Source: Bryobacterales bacterium
Lineage (GTDB): Bacteria; Acidobacteriota; Terriglobia; Bryobacterales; UBA6623
Length of the DNA: 64,000 nucleotides
Direction of reading: 5' to 3'
NCBI GenBank assembly: GCA_028819235.1
Contig: JAPPMC010000270.1
Span: 62,001-126,000 of the forward strand
Of the stretch, positions 18,183-28,884 are shown piece after piece. The notes under the pieces are model-generated. The model was not told where the DNA came from. It searched no databases and saw only the letters and a program-made list of their open reading frames with translations. Numbering within the stretch: the first letter of the stretch is position 1; each line of letters opens with the position of its first letter. The position numbers and the translations under genes were made by a program.

Positions 18183-21100
18183 ATGAACGCACCACTTAGG
18201 CAAGCGATCCGCTTCGCGACAGCGCTGATCCTTCTGGGGTCCCTCTGTTGGGCTCAAACGGACGCCGAACTCGGTGGTACAGTGACCGATTCCACGGCTG
18301 CCGTCATTCCCGATGTGGAGATTACCGTCACTCATCTCGACACGGGTGTCGAGCGGACGACCACATCCAATGAACAGGGCTACTTTGTGGTTCCCCTGCT
18401 GCAACCGGGAGACTACCGAATCAACCTGGTGAAGGACGGTTTTCGACCAATCACCCAAACCGGAATCACGCTGTACGCCGGCTTGCCGGCCCGGATCAAC
18501 TTCACGATGGACATCGGTGCTGTGACCGAAGAAGTCACGGTTACAGCCGCGGCACCTCTCCTAGAGACGGCTACGCCAGCCCAGGGCCAGGTAATCGACA
18601 ACCAGAAGATCGTAGATCTTCCACTCAATGGCAGAGACTACATCCAGCTGGCGCTGCTCTCTGCTGGTGCCGGCGCTGTTCCATTTGGCCGGTTCAACAC
18701 CTTCAGTGCCAGCGGCATGCGGGCCAATCAGAACAATTTCATGCTGGATGGCGTTGACAACAACAGCATGCAGCGAGCGGGACAGGCGCGCCGCGCGGAG
18801 GTCATCAAACCCTCGATCGATGCCATTCAGGAATTCAAGCTCTCCACAAACTCGTATTCGGCAGAATTTGGCCGAGGCGGTGGAGCAATCGTCAACGTAA
18901 GCCTGAAGTCAGGAACGAATCGACTGCACGGGAGCATTTTCGAGTTCCTACGGAACGAGAAACTGGACGCAAAGAACTTCTTCGATCCTCCCGACCGGCC
19001 CAGACCGCCTTTCAAGCGCAATCAGTATGGATTTGCGATAGGAGGCCCGATAGTCAAGGACAAGACGTTCTTCTTCGGCGACTACGAGGGGACACGCATC
19101 CGCGAGTCCCGAACCGTCAATAACACGATCCCGACTCCAATGCAACTTCAAGGAGACTTTAGCGAGCTGCTTCCGGGGACAAGAGTCTACGACCCGTCCA
19201 CGTATGATGCAACAACAAATCTCCGCCAGCCGTTCCCAGATAACCGGATTCCTGCTACAAGCTTCGATCCGATTGGAGCCATGGTGTTAAATCTCTATCC
19301 GACTCCGAATAAAGCCGGCTTGACACGCAATTTTCTATTCAATCCCCCACAACCGGAGGATCTGGATCGCTGGGACGCCAAAATCGACCACAACCTAAGT
19401 GCCAGCGACCGTTTCTTCGTTCGATACAGCCTATCCAGCAACCACGTAGGATCGACTCCCAATCTGCCAGAACCAGCGTGGGGTGGCGGGCAGAGGGCGA
19501 CGCCGTTTGATCACGATGGCCAAAACGTGGTTGTGAATTACAACCGCGTTTTCTCGCCTTCATTCATCATGGAAATGAAGGGGGCTTGGAATAAGCTGTT
19601 CACCTTGAGGTCCTCGCCCATTGACGTGAATTACAATGAACAACTCGGATTGAAAGGTGTAGAACTTGCCGACCCTGGGATGGCTCAATTCACCGTTCAA
19701 GGCCTCCAACTCATCGGACTCGGTTCATGGATTCCGAACAAGTCTGGGAGTCAGAATCGACAATGGATCACAAATTTCACGTGGATTAGAGGAGATCATA
19801 CGCTAAAGTTCGGAATCAACTTCAGCTGGCTTCAGCATTTTCTCAACAATTCGCAAAATGCTCACGGCGTATTCACGTTCGACGGCGGCTACACGAGGAA
19901 CTCGGACACACTCAAAGAAGGCTCTTCCGCGGCTGACCTGCTTCTCGGTACGACGACACGGGCACAGGTTTCTACTTGGGTGTGGGAGAATATGAGGCGA
20001 CCCTACTACGACGCCTATTTTCAGGACGAATGGCGAGTCTCCCCTAGGCTGACCTTGAATCTCGGCCTGCGTTACGAATTGCACCCACCTTGGGTGGACC
20101 GGATGAATAACGGAGCAAACCTCGATTTCTCTGACCGCGCCAACCCCCGTATTGTCCTGATGCAGGACGGTACGCGGTTCAGCCGGGCTCTGGTCAGTAC
20201 GGACGGGAACAACTTTGCACCGCGACTTGGCATCGTTTACCGCCTGAAGGAGAAGACGGTCCTGCGAACCGGTTACGGGATCTTCTACGGCAACACAAAC
20301 TGGAAGAACGTCCTGGCCACGTTTCCACCGTACTTTTACCGTGCAACGGTGCAGACCGACCGAGTGCAGAACACCTTGCAGCTGAGCAAAGGCCTAGCGT
20401 CGGACCTGATCAGCCCGCAGAATGCGCGGAACATCGGTTTCGGACCCATCGACATGGATCTGCCAATGCCCTACACGCAGCAGTGGAACTTCGCCATCCA
20501 GCACGAGCTACCGGCCCAAACCTTGTTTGAAGTCGGTTACGTAGGGTCTGCATCGAATCGGCTCTCGAGGGCATACGACATTAACGTCCCGCTCCCGGGA
20601 CCGGGTGCGGTGAACGGACGGCGCCCGATTCGATCACTGGTGGTACCCCCGGATGACGTCACGATAGGGCCAATTGCGGGTCTGAACTACTTCGAACGGA
20701 CTGCGAATGCCAACTATCACGCCGTTCAGACGCGGCTGGAGAAGCGGCTGACGCATGGAGTGAGCATGCTTTCCAGTTACACTTGGTCGAAGAACATCAG
20801 TGACGGGCGCGGAGCCGGAGGGGTGGGCGGAACATCAAGCTTGACCGCCCAGAATCCCCACTTGCTCAGTGCGGAGCGTGCTCTCAGCGACGAGCACTTC
20901 GCCCATCGGTTTGTCGCAAGCCCGATCTACCAGTTGCCGATTGGACGCGGCAAGAGGTTCTTGACGGATTCCCCCTCAGCAGTAAACGCCCTGCTTGGAG
21001 GTTGGACCCTGGCGAGCATCGTCACCTTGTCTAGCGGTGGCCGAGCGAACCTCAGTGTCCGAGGCAATCCTGCCAACACTGGTACGGCGAATCGGCCCAA

Positions 21101-21434
21101 CTGGCTGCGCGAGTGGCGGTTAGGCTCCGGCACCCGGTCCCTTGACCGATGGTTCGACACCTCAGCATTCGAAAGAAACGCACCGTACACATACGGCAAC
21201 GCTGCCCGCAATCTGATCGAGGCGCCAGGTCTGGTCAACCTAGACTTGGCCATTTATAAGGCCTTTTCGATTCAGGAAGGCCTTACCGTGCAGTTCCGGG
21301 CCGAAGCGTTCAACGTATCGAACACCCCTGCCTTCGCTCGGCCCAACACTCAGGTGGGCAATCGAAACTTCGGTCAGATCGCCGGTGCAGGGAGGCCTCG
21401 CAACTTGCAGTTCGGACTGAAGATCATCTTCTGA
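18183..21434 (+). CDS. TonB-dependent receptor with N-terminal carboxypeptidase-regulatory-like domain (Oar-like)
   Basis: MNAPLRQAIRFATALILLGSLCWAQTDAELGGTVTDSTAAVIPDVEITVTHLDTG...; plug-like VTAAAPLLETATPAQGQVIDNQKIVDLPLNGRDYIQLALL; beta-barrel C-terminus ending RPRNLQFGLKIIF. Confidence 0.9.
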   Translation: MNAPLRQAIRFATALILLGSLCWAQTDAELGGTVTDSTAAVIPDVEITVTHLDTGVERTTTSNEQGYFVVPLLQPGDYRINLVKDGFRPITQTGITLYAGLPARINFTMDIGAVTEEVTVTAAAPLLETATPAQGQVIDNQKIVDLPLNGRDYIQLALLSAGAGAVPFGRFNTFSASGMRANQNNFMLDGVDNNSMQRAGQARRAEVIKPSIDAIQEFKLSTNSYSAEFGRGGGAIVNVSLKSGTNRLHGSIFEFLRNEKLDAKNFFDPPDRPRPPFKRNQYGFAIGGPIVKDKTFFFGDYEGTRIRESRTVNNTIPTPMQLQGDFSELLPGTRVYDPSTYDATTNLRQPFPDNRIPATSFDPIGAMVLNLYPTPNKAGLTRNFLFNPPQPEDLDRWDAKIDHNLSASDRFFVRYSLSSNHVGSTPNLPEPAWGGGQRATPFDHDGQNVVVNYNRVFSPSFIMEMKGAWNKLFTLRSSPIDVNYNEQLGLKGVELADPGMAQFTVQGLQLIGLGSWIPNKSGSQNRQWITNFTWIRGDHTLKFGINFSWLQHFLNNSQNAHGVFTFDGGYTRNSDTLKEGSSAADLLLGTTTRAQVSTWVWENMRRPYYDAYFQDEWRVSPRLTLNLGLRYELHPPWVDRMNNGANLDFSDRANPRIVLMQDGTRFSRALVSTDGNNFAPRLGIVYRLKEKTVLRTGYGIFYGNTNWKNVLATFPPYFYRATVQTDRVQNTLQLSKGLASDLISPQNARNIGFGPIDMDLPMPYTQQWNFAIQHELPAQTLFEVGYVGSASNRLSRAYDINVPLPGPGAVNGRRPIRSLVVPPDDVTIGPIAGLNYFERTANANYHAVQTRLEKRLTHGVSMLSSYTWSKNISDGRGAGGVGGTSSLTAQNPHLLSAERALSDEHFAHRFVASPIYQLPIGRGKRFLTDSPSAVNALLGGWTLASIVTLSSGGRANLSVRGNPANTGTANRPNWLREWRLGSGTRSLDRWFDTSAFERNAPYTYGNAARNLIEAPGLVNLDLAIYKAFSIQEGLTVQFRAEAFNVSNTPAFARPNTQVGNRNFGQIAGAGRPRNLQFGLKIIF

Positions 21435-21505
21435 CGCCGTGTAGGCATCGCGTCGGACTGCTCGGTCAAGGTCCATTCGGCCAATCCGCTTGAGGGCTAG
21501 GGCCG

Positions 21506-21537
21506 GGAAGGAGCGGTCGTAGCCGACCGCTCCTTCC
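21506..21537 (+). terminator. Strong hairpin downstream of the TonB receptor (14-bp perfect stem, TAGC loop)
   Basis: GGAAGGAGCGGTCG-TAGC-CGACCGCTCCTTCC; no clear U-tract; lies in a convergent intergenic region. Confidence 0.6.
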
Positions 21538-21666
21538 GAACAGATATTCCAACCGCATGGGACCTCATGGGAGCCCCGGCTTGGTTGGAGTCACAAATGC
21601 GTACTTGCAGATGCCATAGTACGGCCAACGCTGAAACTGTCATTCTCGACAAATGAGTCCTGCCAT

Positions 21667-23280
21667 TTACTGCAGTGGGATGACCGGTTCGAATCGCTGT
21701 CCGGCTTGAATCGGATACGCCGCCTCCATGGACTTGAGTTCCTCGACCATGCCCTGCATCATGTTCACTAGCAGTTCGGGGTTCTCCGACGCGAGGTTCC
21801 GCGACTCGCTCGGATCCTTTGCCAAATCGAACAGGGCATACCGCTTATCACCTTCGGCAAGATACTCGTAACGTACCTTCCTATCACCCTCGCGCCATGT
21901 GGTGAAGAAATGACTCTCTCCTCGCCGTGGGTGGGGATAGTGATTCAGGAACACGTTCCGATGATTCGGATCCGACCGTCCAGTCAGTATTCTCGTCAAA
22001 TTCTGTCCATCAACCGGGTGCCCTGCAGGGACAGGCACCTTGACCAAGTCCAGAACTGTCGGGAAGAGATCGTAGCAGACTCCAACCTCCTGACGAATGC
22101 TACCAGCTGGAATCACCAATTTCTTCTGCCACTGGTTGGTCGTATCGGGTTTGCCCCAAGCGGTGATGAATGGAACCCGCACGCCACCTTCCCACTTGCT
22201 GCCCTTCCGACCTCTCAGGGGCGCGCTGGAGGAAATGTCGTCAGTACCCGCCAGCGGAGCATCACCTCCGTTGTCTCCAAGGAAAATGATCAGAGTGTTC
22301 TCCGCGATACCCTTTGCGTCAAGGTAATCCATTAGGTCTCCCAAGGATTTGTCGATGCCTTCAACGAGAGTCGCGTAGTTCTGCGCAAGATCACTCTTCA
22401 CTCGGCTCCTATAGTGCGCCGCAAAACGAGCATCGGAATTAAACGGTGAGTGCACAGCATAGTGGGACATGTATAGAAAGAATGGCTTCTCCTCTTCCAA
22501 TGCATCATCCAATTCACTCATCGCCTCAAGCGTCAGGGCCTCGGTCAGAAACGTATCTGTGCCGTGGTACTTGTCTAGATCTGGAACGGGGCGCGCCAGC
22601 GGCTTTGTAGAACCTTTCCCATAATCGGCCTGACCATGGTAAGAGCCCGGCGCTCCGATGGCGGAACCTGCAACATTCACGTCAAACCCGAGGTGCCGCG
22701 GGTCAGCGCCTTCGTGTTCAAAGGGAGCGAAATGCGCTTTTCCGACGTGGATGGTCACGTATCCAACTTGTCTCAACAGCACTGGCAGCGTGATATCACG
22801 GCTCCTCAGACCTGCCCAATTCCACTCCGGTGGGCCGCGTTGCGACACTGCTAGGGGGAATGCATCGTTATCCAATGTTCGGTTGTCCTGCCAAGGATTG
22901 ATGTAGTCGGTAGTTCGGTGGCGCGCCGCGTTCTGACCCGTCATGATCGAGATGCGCGTCGGCGAACAGACGTTGTGCGCATAGAAATTAGCGAATCGGG
23001 TGCCCACCGCGGCAAGCCGTTCCATATTTGGAGTGCGATACCAGTCATTGAGCGAATGGCGCTGAGGATTGCCGTCTTCATCGGTGAGCATAGGAACCGA
23101 AGTGTCCATCAGCCCCATGTCGTCGACCAGAAATATGATGATGTTGGGCTTGCCTGCAAGCGCAGAGTCCCCTTGATCACGGGACGAGGTAGTGTCAACC
23201 CGCTCCACGCCGCATGCAGTGATCGTGAACAAGAGCGCCGCCAAGACGTGCTTTCGAGTGGCTGATGAACTCTTGATCAC
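21667..23280 (-). CDS. Sulfatase (arylsulfatase family, Cys-type), putative lipoprotein
   Basis: Lipobox-like FTITAC; KPNIIIFLVDDMGLMDTS; sulfatase signature CSPTRISIMTGQNAARH; IIFLGDNGGDAPL. Confidence 0.93.
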   Translation of the reverse strand: MIKSSSATRKHVLAALLFTITACGVERVDTTSSRDQGDSALAGKPNIIIFLVDDMGLMDTSVPMLTDEDGNPQRHSLNDWYRTPNMERLAAVGTRFANFYAHNVCSPTRISIMTGQNAARHRTTDYINPWQDNRTLDNDAFPLAVSQRGPPEWNWAGLRSRDITLPVLLRQVGYVTIHVGKAHFAPFEHEGADPRHLGFDVNVAGSAIGAPGSYHGQADYGKGSTKPLARPVPDLDKYHGTDTFLTEALTLEAMSELDDALEEEKPFFLYMSHYAVHSPFNSDARFAAHYRSRVKSDLAQNYATLVEGIDKSLGDLMDYLDAKGIAENTLIIFLGDNGGDAPLAGTDDISSSAPLRGRKGSKWEGGVRVPFITAWGKPDTTNQWQKKLVIPAGSIRQEVGVCYDLFPTVLDLVKVPVPAGHPVDGQNLTRILTGRSDPNHRNVFLNHYPHPRRGESHFFTTWREGDRKVRYEYLAEGDKRYALFDLAKDPSESRNLASENPELLVNMMQGMVEELKSMEAAYPIQAGQRFEPVIPLQ

Positions 23281-24381
23281 TGCTCGCTTTCCGTCTGCGA
23301 TCTGTCAAGTGGGCAACTGCTTGAATACACTGTACATCCCTGCTGTCGTCTTGACTGGCTTGTAGCCCTTCACAGCGACTCTATCGCGCATAATTCGGTT
23401 GGGCGTGAAGAATTTTCGAGCACCGCCGCGGCAGTCGCCGGGTGGTTGTGGGTGAACCGGGGGCTTGGCTCCCGATGCTCGGCTGCCTCGCCTCAGATTG
23501 GCAGCCGCGTTATCGCGGTCTAAGGCGAGTCGGGCCGTGGTCGCACCTGATTGCACGTGGTTGGCAAAGGCTTTGGGCAGTTTGTCAACGGCTCCCCACA
23601 GGGCCCGCAGGTAGCCCCTCTCCAGTAGGTTCGCTGCCAGCGCTGCTTGCGCAGGCTGGTCTTGCATGTCGCGGCCCAGGTTGGCGTGCCCCAGACGTCG
23701 GCGCAGCTTGCGCTTGGCGCTGGCGAGGCGGTGCTCAGCCGGGTTGTTGATGCGCGGCACACCCCGCAGCGCGTCGTTGCGCAGGCGCAGCGTTTGGCGC
23801 AGCTCGGCGAAGGCCGATTGGCTGGACTCAAGGCGGTCCTCCAGCGCGGCCAAGCGAAGTGCGCGCTCCTGCAGGGGCTTGACACCCAAGTGGCCTAGCC
23901 GCACATGCTTGCGCTGAGCTGTGCCAATTGCCGGATCGCCCACTCAGCCCATTCGACTCCGTGAAGCGAGGACCATTTCCCTGACCTCCCAGGCCCCCCC
24001 GGACTGAATGCTCACCACCTATCGATCTGCAACGGGCAACGGGTTCGGCAAGGCCCCTGTCTTCCCGGCCTCTGTCAGCACGTTCCTCTGTGCCATCCTC
24101 TTCCCGAGATTCGGCTAAGCTGTGGAACACGAGCGCGAGGCTGACTGGCTTTCGGAGCTTGTCGACTTGAGACGTCTCCCGATCAGGAGGCCTGGTGACC
24201 GCGGGCATTTCAGTGGATGGGGTGGTGGAATAAGGCCGCGTCGAGGTTCTCCGGAGCCACCGGGCCGTGGACGACTTCATGTTCATGCACGCGGTGGAGG
24301 AGATTGTGATCGACGGATGCCATTGAACGTGGCAACTCCCCGACTGGCCAGCATCGGCGGGGACCCTAGGGAGGGATTGAT

Positions 24382-25518
24382 TTGAACACTGTGGGGCGTG
24401 GAGTGGATTTCTTGGCCGACGTACCCGGCTGGTCGATGATCATCGCGCTGCTGGTTGTCGGGGTGGTCGTCGGGTGGCTCTGCGAAAAGCTGTTCGCCCG
24501 CTGGGCCGGGCGGGCGCAGCCAAGACTCTTCAGGGGGTGGGGCGACACGCTGCTGGGTTCGGTCCACCGCATGCCGATCATCTGGTGCGCGGCAGCCGGC
24601 GTCTATCTGGGCGTGAGGGTTGCCGGATATGTGGACCCCTGGCGCGGTCTCGTCGGAACCGCAGTCAGTGTGACCTTCATCGTCACGCTCGTCGTGGTGG
24701 GGATGCGCCTCTCCACCGCCTTGATCAGCGGGTTCGCCAAACGCGCCGCAGGGCTCCAAGTCTCCACTACCTTGGTGCAGAACGTCGTTCGACTGCTCCT
24801 GCTAATCGTTGGGATTGCCCTCGTCCTTCAGAACTTGGGGATCGATGTCACGACAATTGTCGCCGCGCTCGGGATCTCGGGACTTGCTGTCGCGCTGGCC
24901 TTGCAGGACACCTTGGGCAACCTGTTCGCCGGAATGCAGATCATCATGTCCCGGCAGATCCGGCCCGACGATTACGTGACCCTGGCCACTGGAGAGGAAG
25001 GGACTGTCACCGATATTCAGGCGCGGAACACCACGATAGTAACGTTTCCCGAGCGCAACCGGGTACTGGTCCCCAACACCATAATGGCATCGACAGTCGT
25101 GACAAACTACAGTCTCCCCCACAGGCGGCTCTTCATTAGGCTTCCGGTTGGTGTCTCCTACGATTCGAATCTGGAGCAGGTAGAGGCGGTAACCCTCGAT
25201 GTCGCCAGAAGTGTCCTCCGCGATGTCGAGGGCGGACTAACGGACGAAGATCCGTTCGTCCGTTTCGAAGAGTTTTCCGACTTCAGTATCAACTTTCTCC
25301 TGCGTGTGCCGGTGAGTCAATTCACGGACCAGTTCGTGATTCGGCACGAGCTGGTGAAACGGCTTCACGAGCGCTACGGGACCGAGGGGATCGAAATCCC
25401 GTTCCCGATCCGGACGGTCTACATGCGACAGCGCAGTGTCAGGGGAAAACGGCAGGTCGGGCAGTTGGATGGGGCGAGCGCGGATGGAAAACTAAGCCGG
25501 CCTCAGCCGCCTTCGTGA
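24382..25518 (+). CDS. Small-conductance mechanosensitive channel (MscS family)
   Basis: VALGISGLAVALALQDTLGNLFAGMQIIMSRQIRPDDYVTLATGEEGTVTDIQARNTTIVTFPERNRVLVPNTIMASTVVTNYS; TTG start. Confidence 0.9.
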   Translation: MNTVGRGVDFLADVPGWSMIIALLVVGVVVGWLCEKLFARWAGRAQPRLFRGWGDTLLGSVHRMPIIWCAAAGVYLGVRVAGYVDPWRGLVGTAVSVTFIVTLVVVGMRLSTALISGFAKRAAGLQVSTTLVQNVVRLLLLIVGIALVLQNLGIDVTTIVAALGISGLAVALALQDTLGNLFAGMQIIMSRQIRPDDYVTLATGEEGTVTDIQARNTTIVTFPERNRVLVPNTIMASTVVTNYSLPHRRLFIRLPVGVSYDSNLEQVEAVTLDVARSVLRDVEGGLTDEDPFVRFEEFSDFSINFLLRVPVSQFTDQFVIRHELVKRLHERYGTEGIEIPFPIRTVYMRQRSVRGKRQVGQLDGASADGKLSRPQPPS

Positions 25519-26391
25519 TGTCAGAACCATTTGCCGAGACGTAAGCGTTGGCTTCCGCTTAGCTCTCGCTCAGCAGCCCGATCGCACACCGGTGTTTGAA
25601 ATCGAGGTGCTTCTTAGAGGCGAACGTTTGGGAACGCACGGTCGTCCCTGTGCCGATTCCCGGTTTCACAGGGTGAGGCGGAGTGTCGAACCTGCAATCA
25701 CCGTTACTTGGTCCAAGTGCCCCCGGCCGGCTTTGCGCGAGGTCATTGGATGGGGGCATCGACCGCCGAATCCCAAGCCCGCAGAGGCGTCCCGGTGCGG
25801 GTCGAATGCACTCCGGCCGTCCAGTCCCAAATTCTCGACCGGAAGCCATGTGGGATGGTCGCGATTTTTTTCAATGCCCTAGGCGGGTCCCAAATCCCCG
25901 CGCTCTAGATTGGCCATCCAAGCATGCCCCAAGCCAGGAGTGGCTGGCCGTGGTCGAGCTGCGGCGACTCCTCGATGATCTCAAATGCGACCCCGGCACA
26001 GCGAGACTCGTTGTCCACGCATTGTCCTCGTGCGCGGGGCCGGCACTCTCCACACATCCTCTTCGACGTCGGTCCGCGGCCAGATCCCGGATTTGCTGGC
26101 GCGTGAATTAGTCAACCCCCGGCTTGTCCATCGGCAGGGGCAGTAACGCACAAGCCTCGCCGCGAGCTTAGCGCGCTACTTGGGCCTCGCGGATTCGTGG
26201 AATCAGGCACAAACGAACCGACCCCACCCCCCGACACTGCCGGTCCTGTCGTTGATGGCTCCTATTGCTACCCCGTACGACACCGCCGGTGCGGGCCATG
26301 CCATGGCCGGCAAGGCGAAGACTGAACCATCACCTGTACTATGCAATTGGCCGGGCCCGGCCGTCCTGCGGCGTTCAGCCATTCTCAGAGC

Positions 26392-28884
26392 ATGCCCATC
26401 AGCGTCTCTCTTGCGCTTCGCGCCCTCCGGAGGAATCCTGGATTCTTTGCTGTTGCAACGCTAACCCTTGCAGTCGGCCTCGGACCTACCACCGCTGTCT
26501 TCAGTGTTTTCAAGTCGCTGATGCTGCAACCGCTTCCAGTGGAGGGCCCGCACGAACTGGCCGTCCTCGGTCCAGGTGCGATCGGTATCTTCAGCCGGAG
26601 CGACATGCCCCAGACGGAGACTTTCTCTTACGAGCAATACAGGGCTCTCAGCCAAGACAATCACGGAGTGCTTGAGGCAGTCGCGGCCGCGCCCACATTC
26701 CAGAGCCGCGTCTATTGGGGCGGACTCGGCCACGAGTCCGGCGAGCTCCTCCGAGCGTCGTGCCAACTCGTCACGGGCACGTATTTCCCCTTGCTCGGCG
26801 TGCTTCCGCTTCACGGTCGCTTGCTAACCCCAGGGGATGACGGTGCGCCGGGCTCGAACCCCGTAGCGGTGGTGAGCCACGACTTTTGGAACACAAGCCT
26901 CGGCGCGGATCCCAGCGTCGTCGGGTCGGCGATCAGGCTCCATGGCCTTCCCTACACCGTCGTCGGGATCGTTATGCCTCCGTTCCGGGGCCACACCCTT
27001 GAGAGCTCGATCGACATCTGGGTGCCAATGTCGATGCAGGAACAGATCACGCTGAGCCCGTCGCGATTGCAGCGATCCTTTCCGATCGAGACGTACTGGC
27101 TGAACATCCTGATGCGTCTCCGGCCAGAGGTGGGTCTCGACCGCGCCGAAGCGGCGGTCAATGCTCGACTGCAGGAGATCTTCGTGGAGCATCTTGGAGC
27201 GGGCATTAGTGCCAAGAGGCGCGAGGAGTTGGAGCGAATCAGGATTCCCCTCACACCTCTCAGCCACGGGCTCTCCCGGCTGCGCAAGGCTGCGGAGAGG
27301 CCCCTGATGCTGCTCTGGGGGGCCACAGGCCTGGTGCTCTTGGTCGCCTGCGCGAATCTGGGCGGTCTACTGCTGGTGCGAGCAAGCGGGCGGCGGGAGG
27401 AATTCTGGCTGAGGATGGCTCTGGGCGCTGGCCAATTCGATCGGATGAAGCCGGTGCTTGCCGAGAGCATGGTCCTCGCGGGGACCGGTGCGGCGACGGG
27501 ATACAGCCTAGCGTTCTGGTTGGTGCCGTTGATCCAGCGCTGGCTCCAGTCTGTCAGGGGTGCCGGTGCTGCCGGGGTGCTGGAGATTCGACCCTCACAT
27601 CCAGAATTGCTGTTCGCCGCGGCTATAGGAATCGTCACCGTGTTCGCCTGCGGACTCGTTCCCGCCACGCTGGGAGCGAGGGCAGGTTCCGCTAGCGGAC
27701 TCCGAACCGGACAGGCTGGAGTTTCAGCCGGGAGGCACGAGGTCCGCGCAAGGAGCTTGCTGGTGGGAGCACAGCTTGCACTGGCGGTTGTTCTGCTGTT
27801 CACCGCCGGACTGTTCCTCACGAACCTCAGGGAGTTGCGCGCCGCCGACCTCGGTCTTGAAGCGGCCACCGTCATCGGTATCAGGCTGGATCCCCAAGGG
27901 GGCGGTTTCTCTAGGGAGTCGCAGCCGGCGATGCGACGGCGGATCCTAGACCGAATCGAGACAGTGCCGGGGATCCAGTCGGCCGCATTCACGGGCTCGC
28001 TGCCTCTGTCGGGCAACGCCGCAATGCGCACGACATCGGTCTCAGGCTACGTGCCTGCGGAGGACGAGGAAATGTCAGTGATTCAAGTCTGGGCGTCTCC
28101 GGGATACTTCGACACGTTGGGCATCCGTCTGTTGGCGGGTCGGCTTCCGAATCGTGGGGAAGCCAACGTCGTGGTCGTCAACAACGCGTTCGCCGACCGC
28201 TACTTCGCGGAGGGCATGGCGCTGGGAGGAATCATCGACGGCGACGACCGCGTAGTCGGCATCGTCCGCAACGTACGGCAGATCGATGTACGGGCCGATC
28301 CGCCGCCGCTGCTTTACAAATCAACCACGGGCTATGAGGGCTTTCTCCAGACACTGGCGATTAGATCAACTGTGCCTAGCGCGGGCATCGTGAGGCGCGT
28401 CCGGGAGGCTGTCCGCGAGGTCACGCCTGGAATGCCGGTCGATCGACAATACAGTTCGGTAGAACTTCTCCTAGAGAGGGGCATCGCTCTCGAGCGCATG
28501 CTTGCGAGGCTGGTGGCGGCATTCGCGGGAGTCGCTCTTCTACTGTGCGCTGTCGGATTGTTTGGCGTCTGCAGCGAGATCGTCCGCAACCGGACGGGGG
28601 AGATAGGCCTGCGCTTGGCTCTCGGTGCTACGCGGGGGCAGGTCCAAGCTCTGGTCGTCCGCCGAGCTGCGATTCTGCTTGGCCTGGGCGCGGCTGTCGG
28701 TACCGCCGGCGCCGTTGCCGCCGGAAGGCTGATCGCTGGTGTGCTCTTCGAGGTAGGTCCGTTTGACTGGACGGTCCTTGCTAGGGCTCTATCCGCGCTC
28801 GCGGTTTGCGCGTGCTTGGCCGCGGCCCTGCCAGCGCTGCGCGCCGGGCATTTGAGCCCCTCTGAGGCATTGCGGCACCGCTGA
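26392..28884 (+). CDS. ABC transporter permease, MacB-like / acidobacterial duplicated orphan permease (ADOP) type
   Basis: MPISVSLALRALRRNPGFFAVATLTLAVGLGPTTAVFSVFKSLMLQPLP...; duplicated FtsX-like regions; C-terminus GEIGLRLALGATRGQVQALVVRRA...LPALRAGHLSPSEALRHR. No ATPase gene adjacent. Confidence 0.88.
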   Translation: MPISVSLALRALRRNPGFFAVATLTLAVGLGPTTAVFSVFKSLMLQPLPVEGPHELAVLGPGAIGIFSRSDMPQTETFSYEQYRALSQDNHGVLEAVAAAPTFQSRVYWGGLGHESGELLRASCQLVTGTYFPLLGVLPLHGRLLTPGDDGAPGSNPVAVVSHDFWNTSLGADPSVVGSAIRLHGLPYTVVGIVMPPFRGHTLESSIDIWVPMSMQEQITLSPSRLQRSFPIETYWLNILMRLRPEVGLDRAEAAVNARLQEIFVEHLGAGISAKRREELERIRIPLTPLSHGLSRLRKAAERPLMLLWGATGLVLLVACANLGGLLLVRASGRREEFWLRMALGAGQFDRMKPVLAESMVLAGTGAATGYSLAFWLVPLIQRWLQSVRGAGAAGVLEIRPSHPELLFAAAIGIVTVFACGLVPATLGARAGSASGLRTGQAGVSAGRHEVRARSLLVGAQLALAVVLLFTAGLFLTNLRELRAADLGLEAATVIGIRLDPQGGGFSRESQPAMRRRILDRIETVPGIQSAAFTGSLPLSGNAAMRTTSVSGYVPAEDEEMSVIQVWASPGYFDTLGIRLLAGRLPNRGEANVVVVNNAFADRYFAEGMALGGIIDGDDRVVGIVRNVRQIDVRADPPPLLYKSTTGYEGFLQTLAIRSTVPSAGIVRRVREAVREVTPGMPVDRQYSSVELLLERGIALERMLARLVAAFAGVALLLCAVGLFGVCSEIVRNRTGEIGLRLALGATRGQVQALVVRRAAILLGLGAAVGTAGAVAAGRLIAGVLFEVGPFDWTVLARALSALAVCACLAAALPALRAGHLSPSEALRHR

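Noticed and set aside
26952-28031. 359-aa minus-strand ORF opposite the ADOP permease
   Set aside because: Antisense shadow ORF; low-complexity Arg/Ser/Pro/Thr composition, no family recognised.
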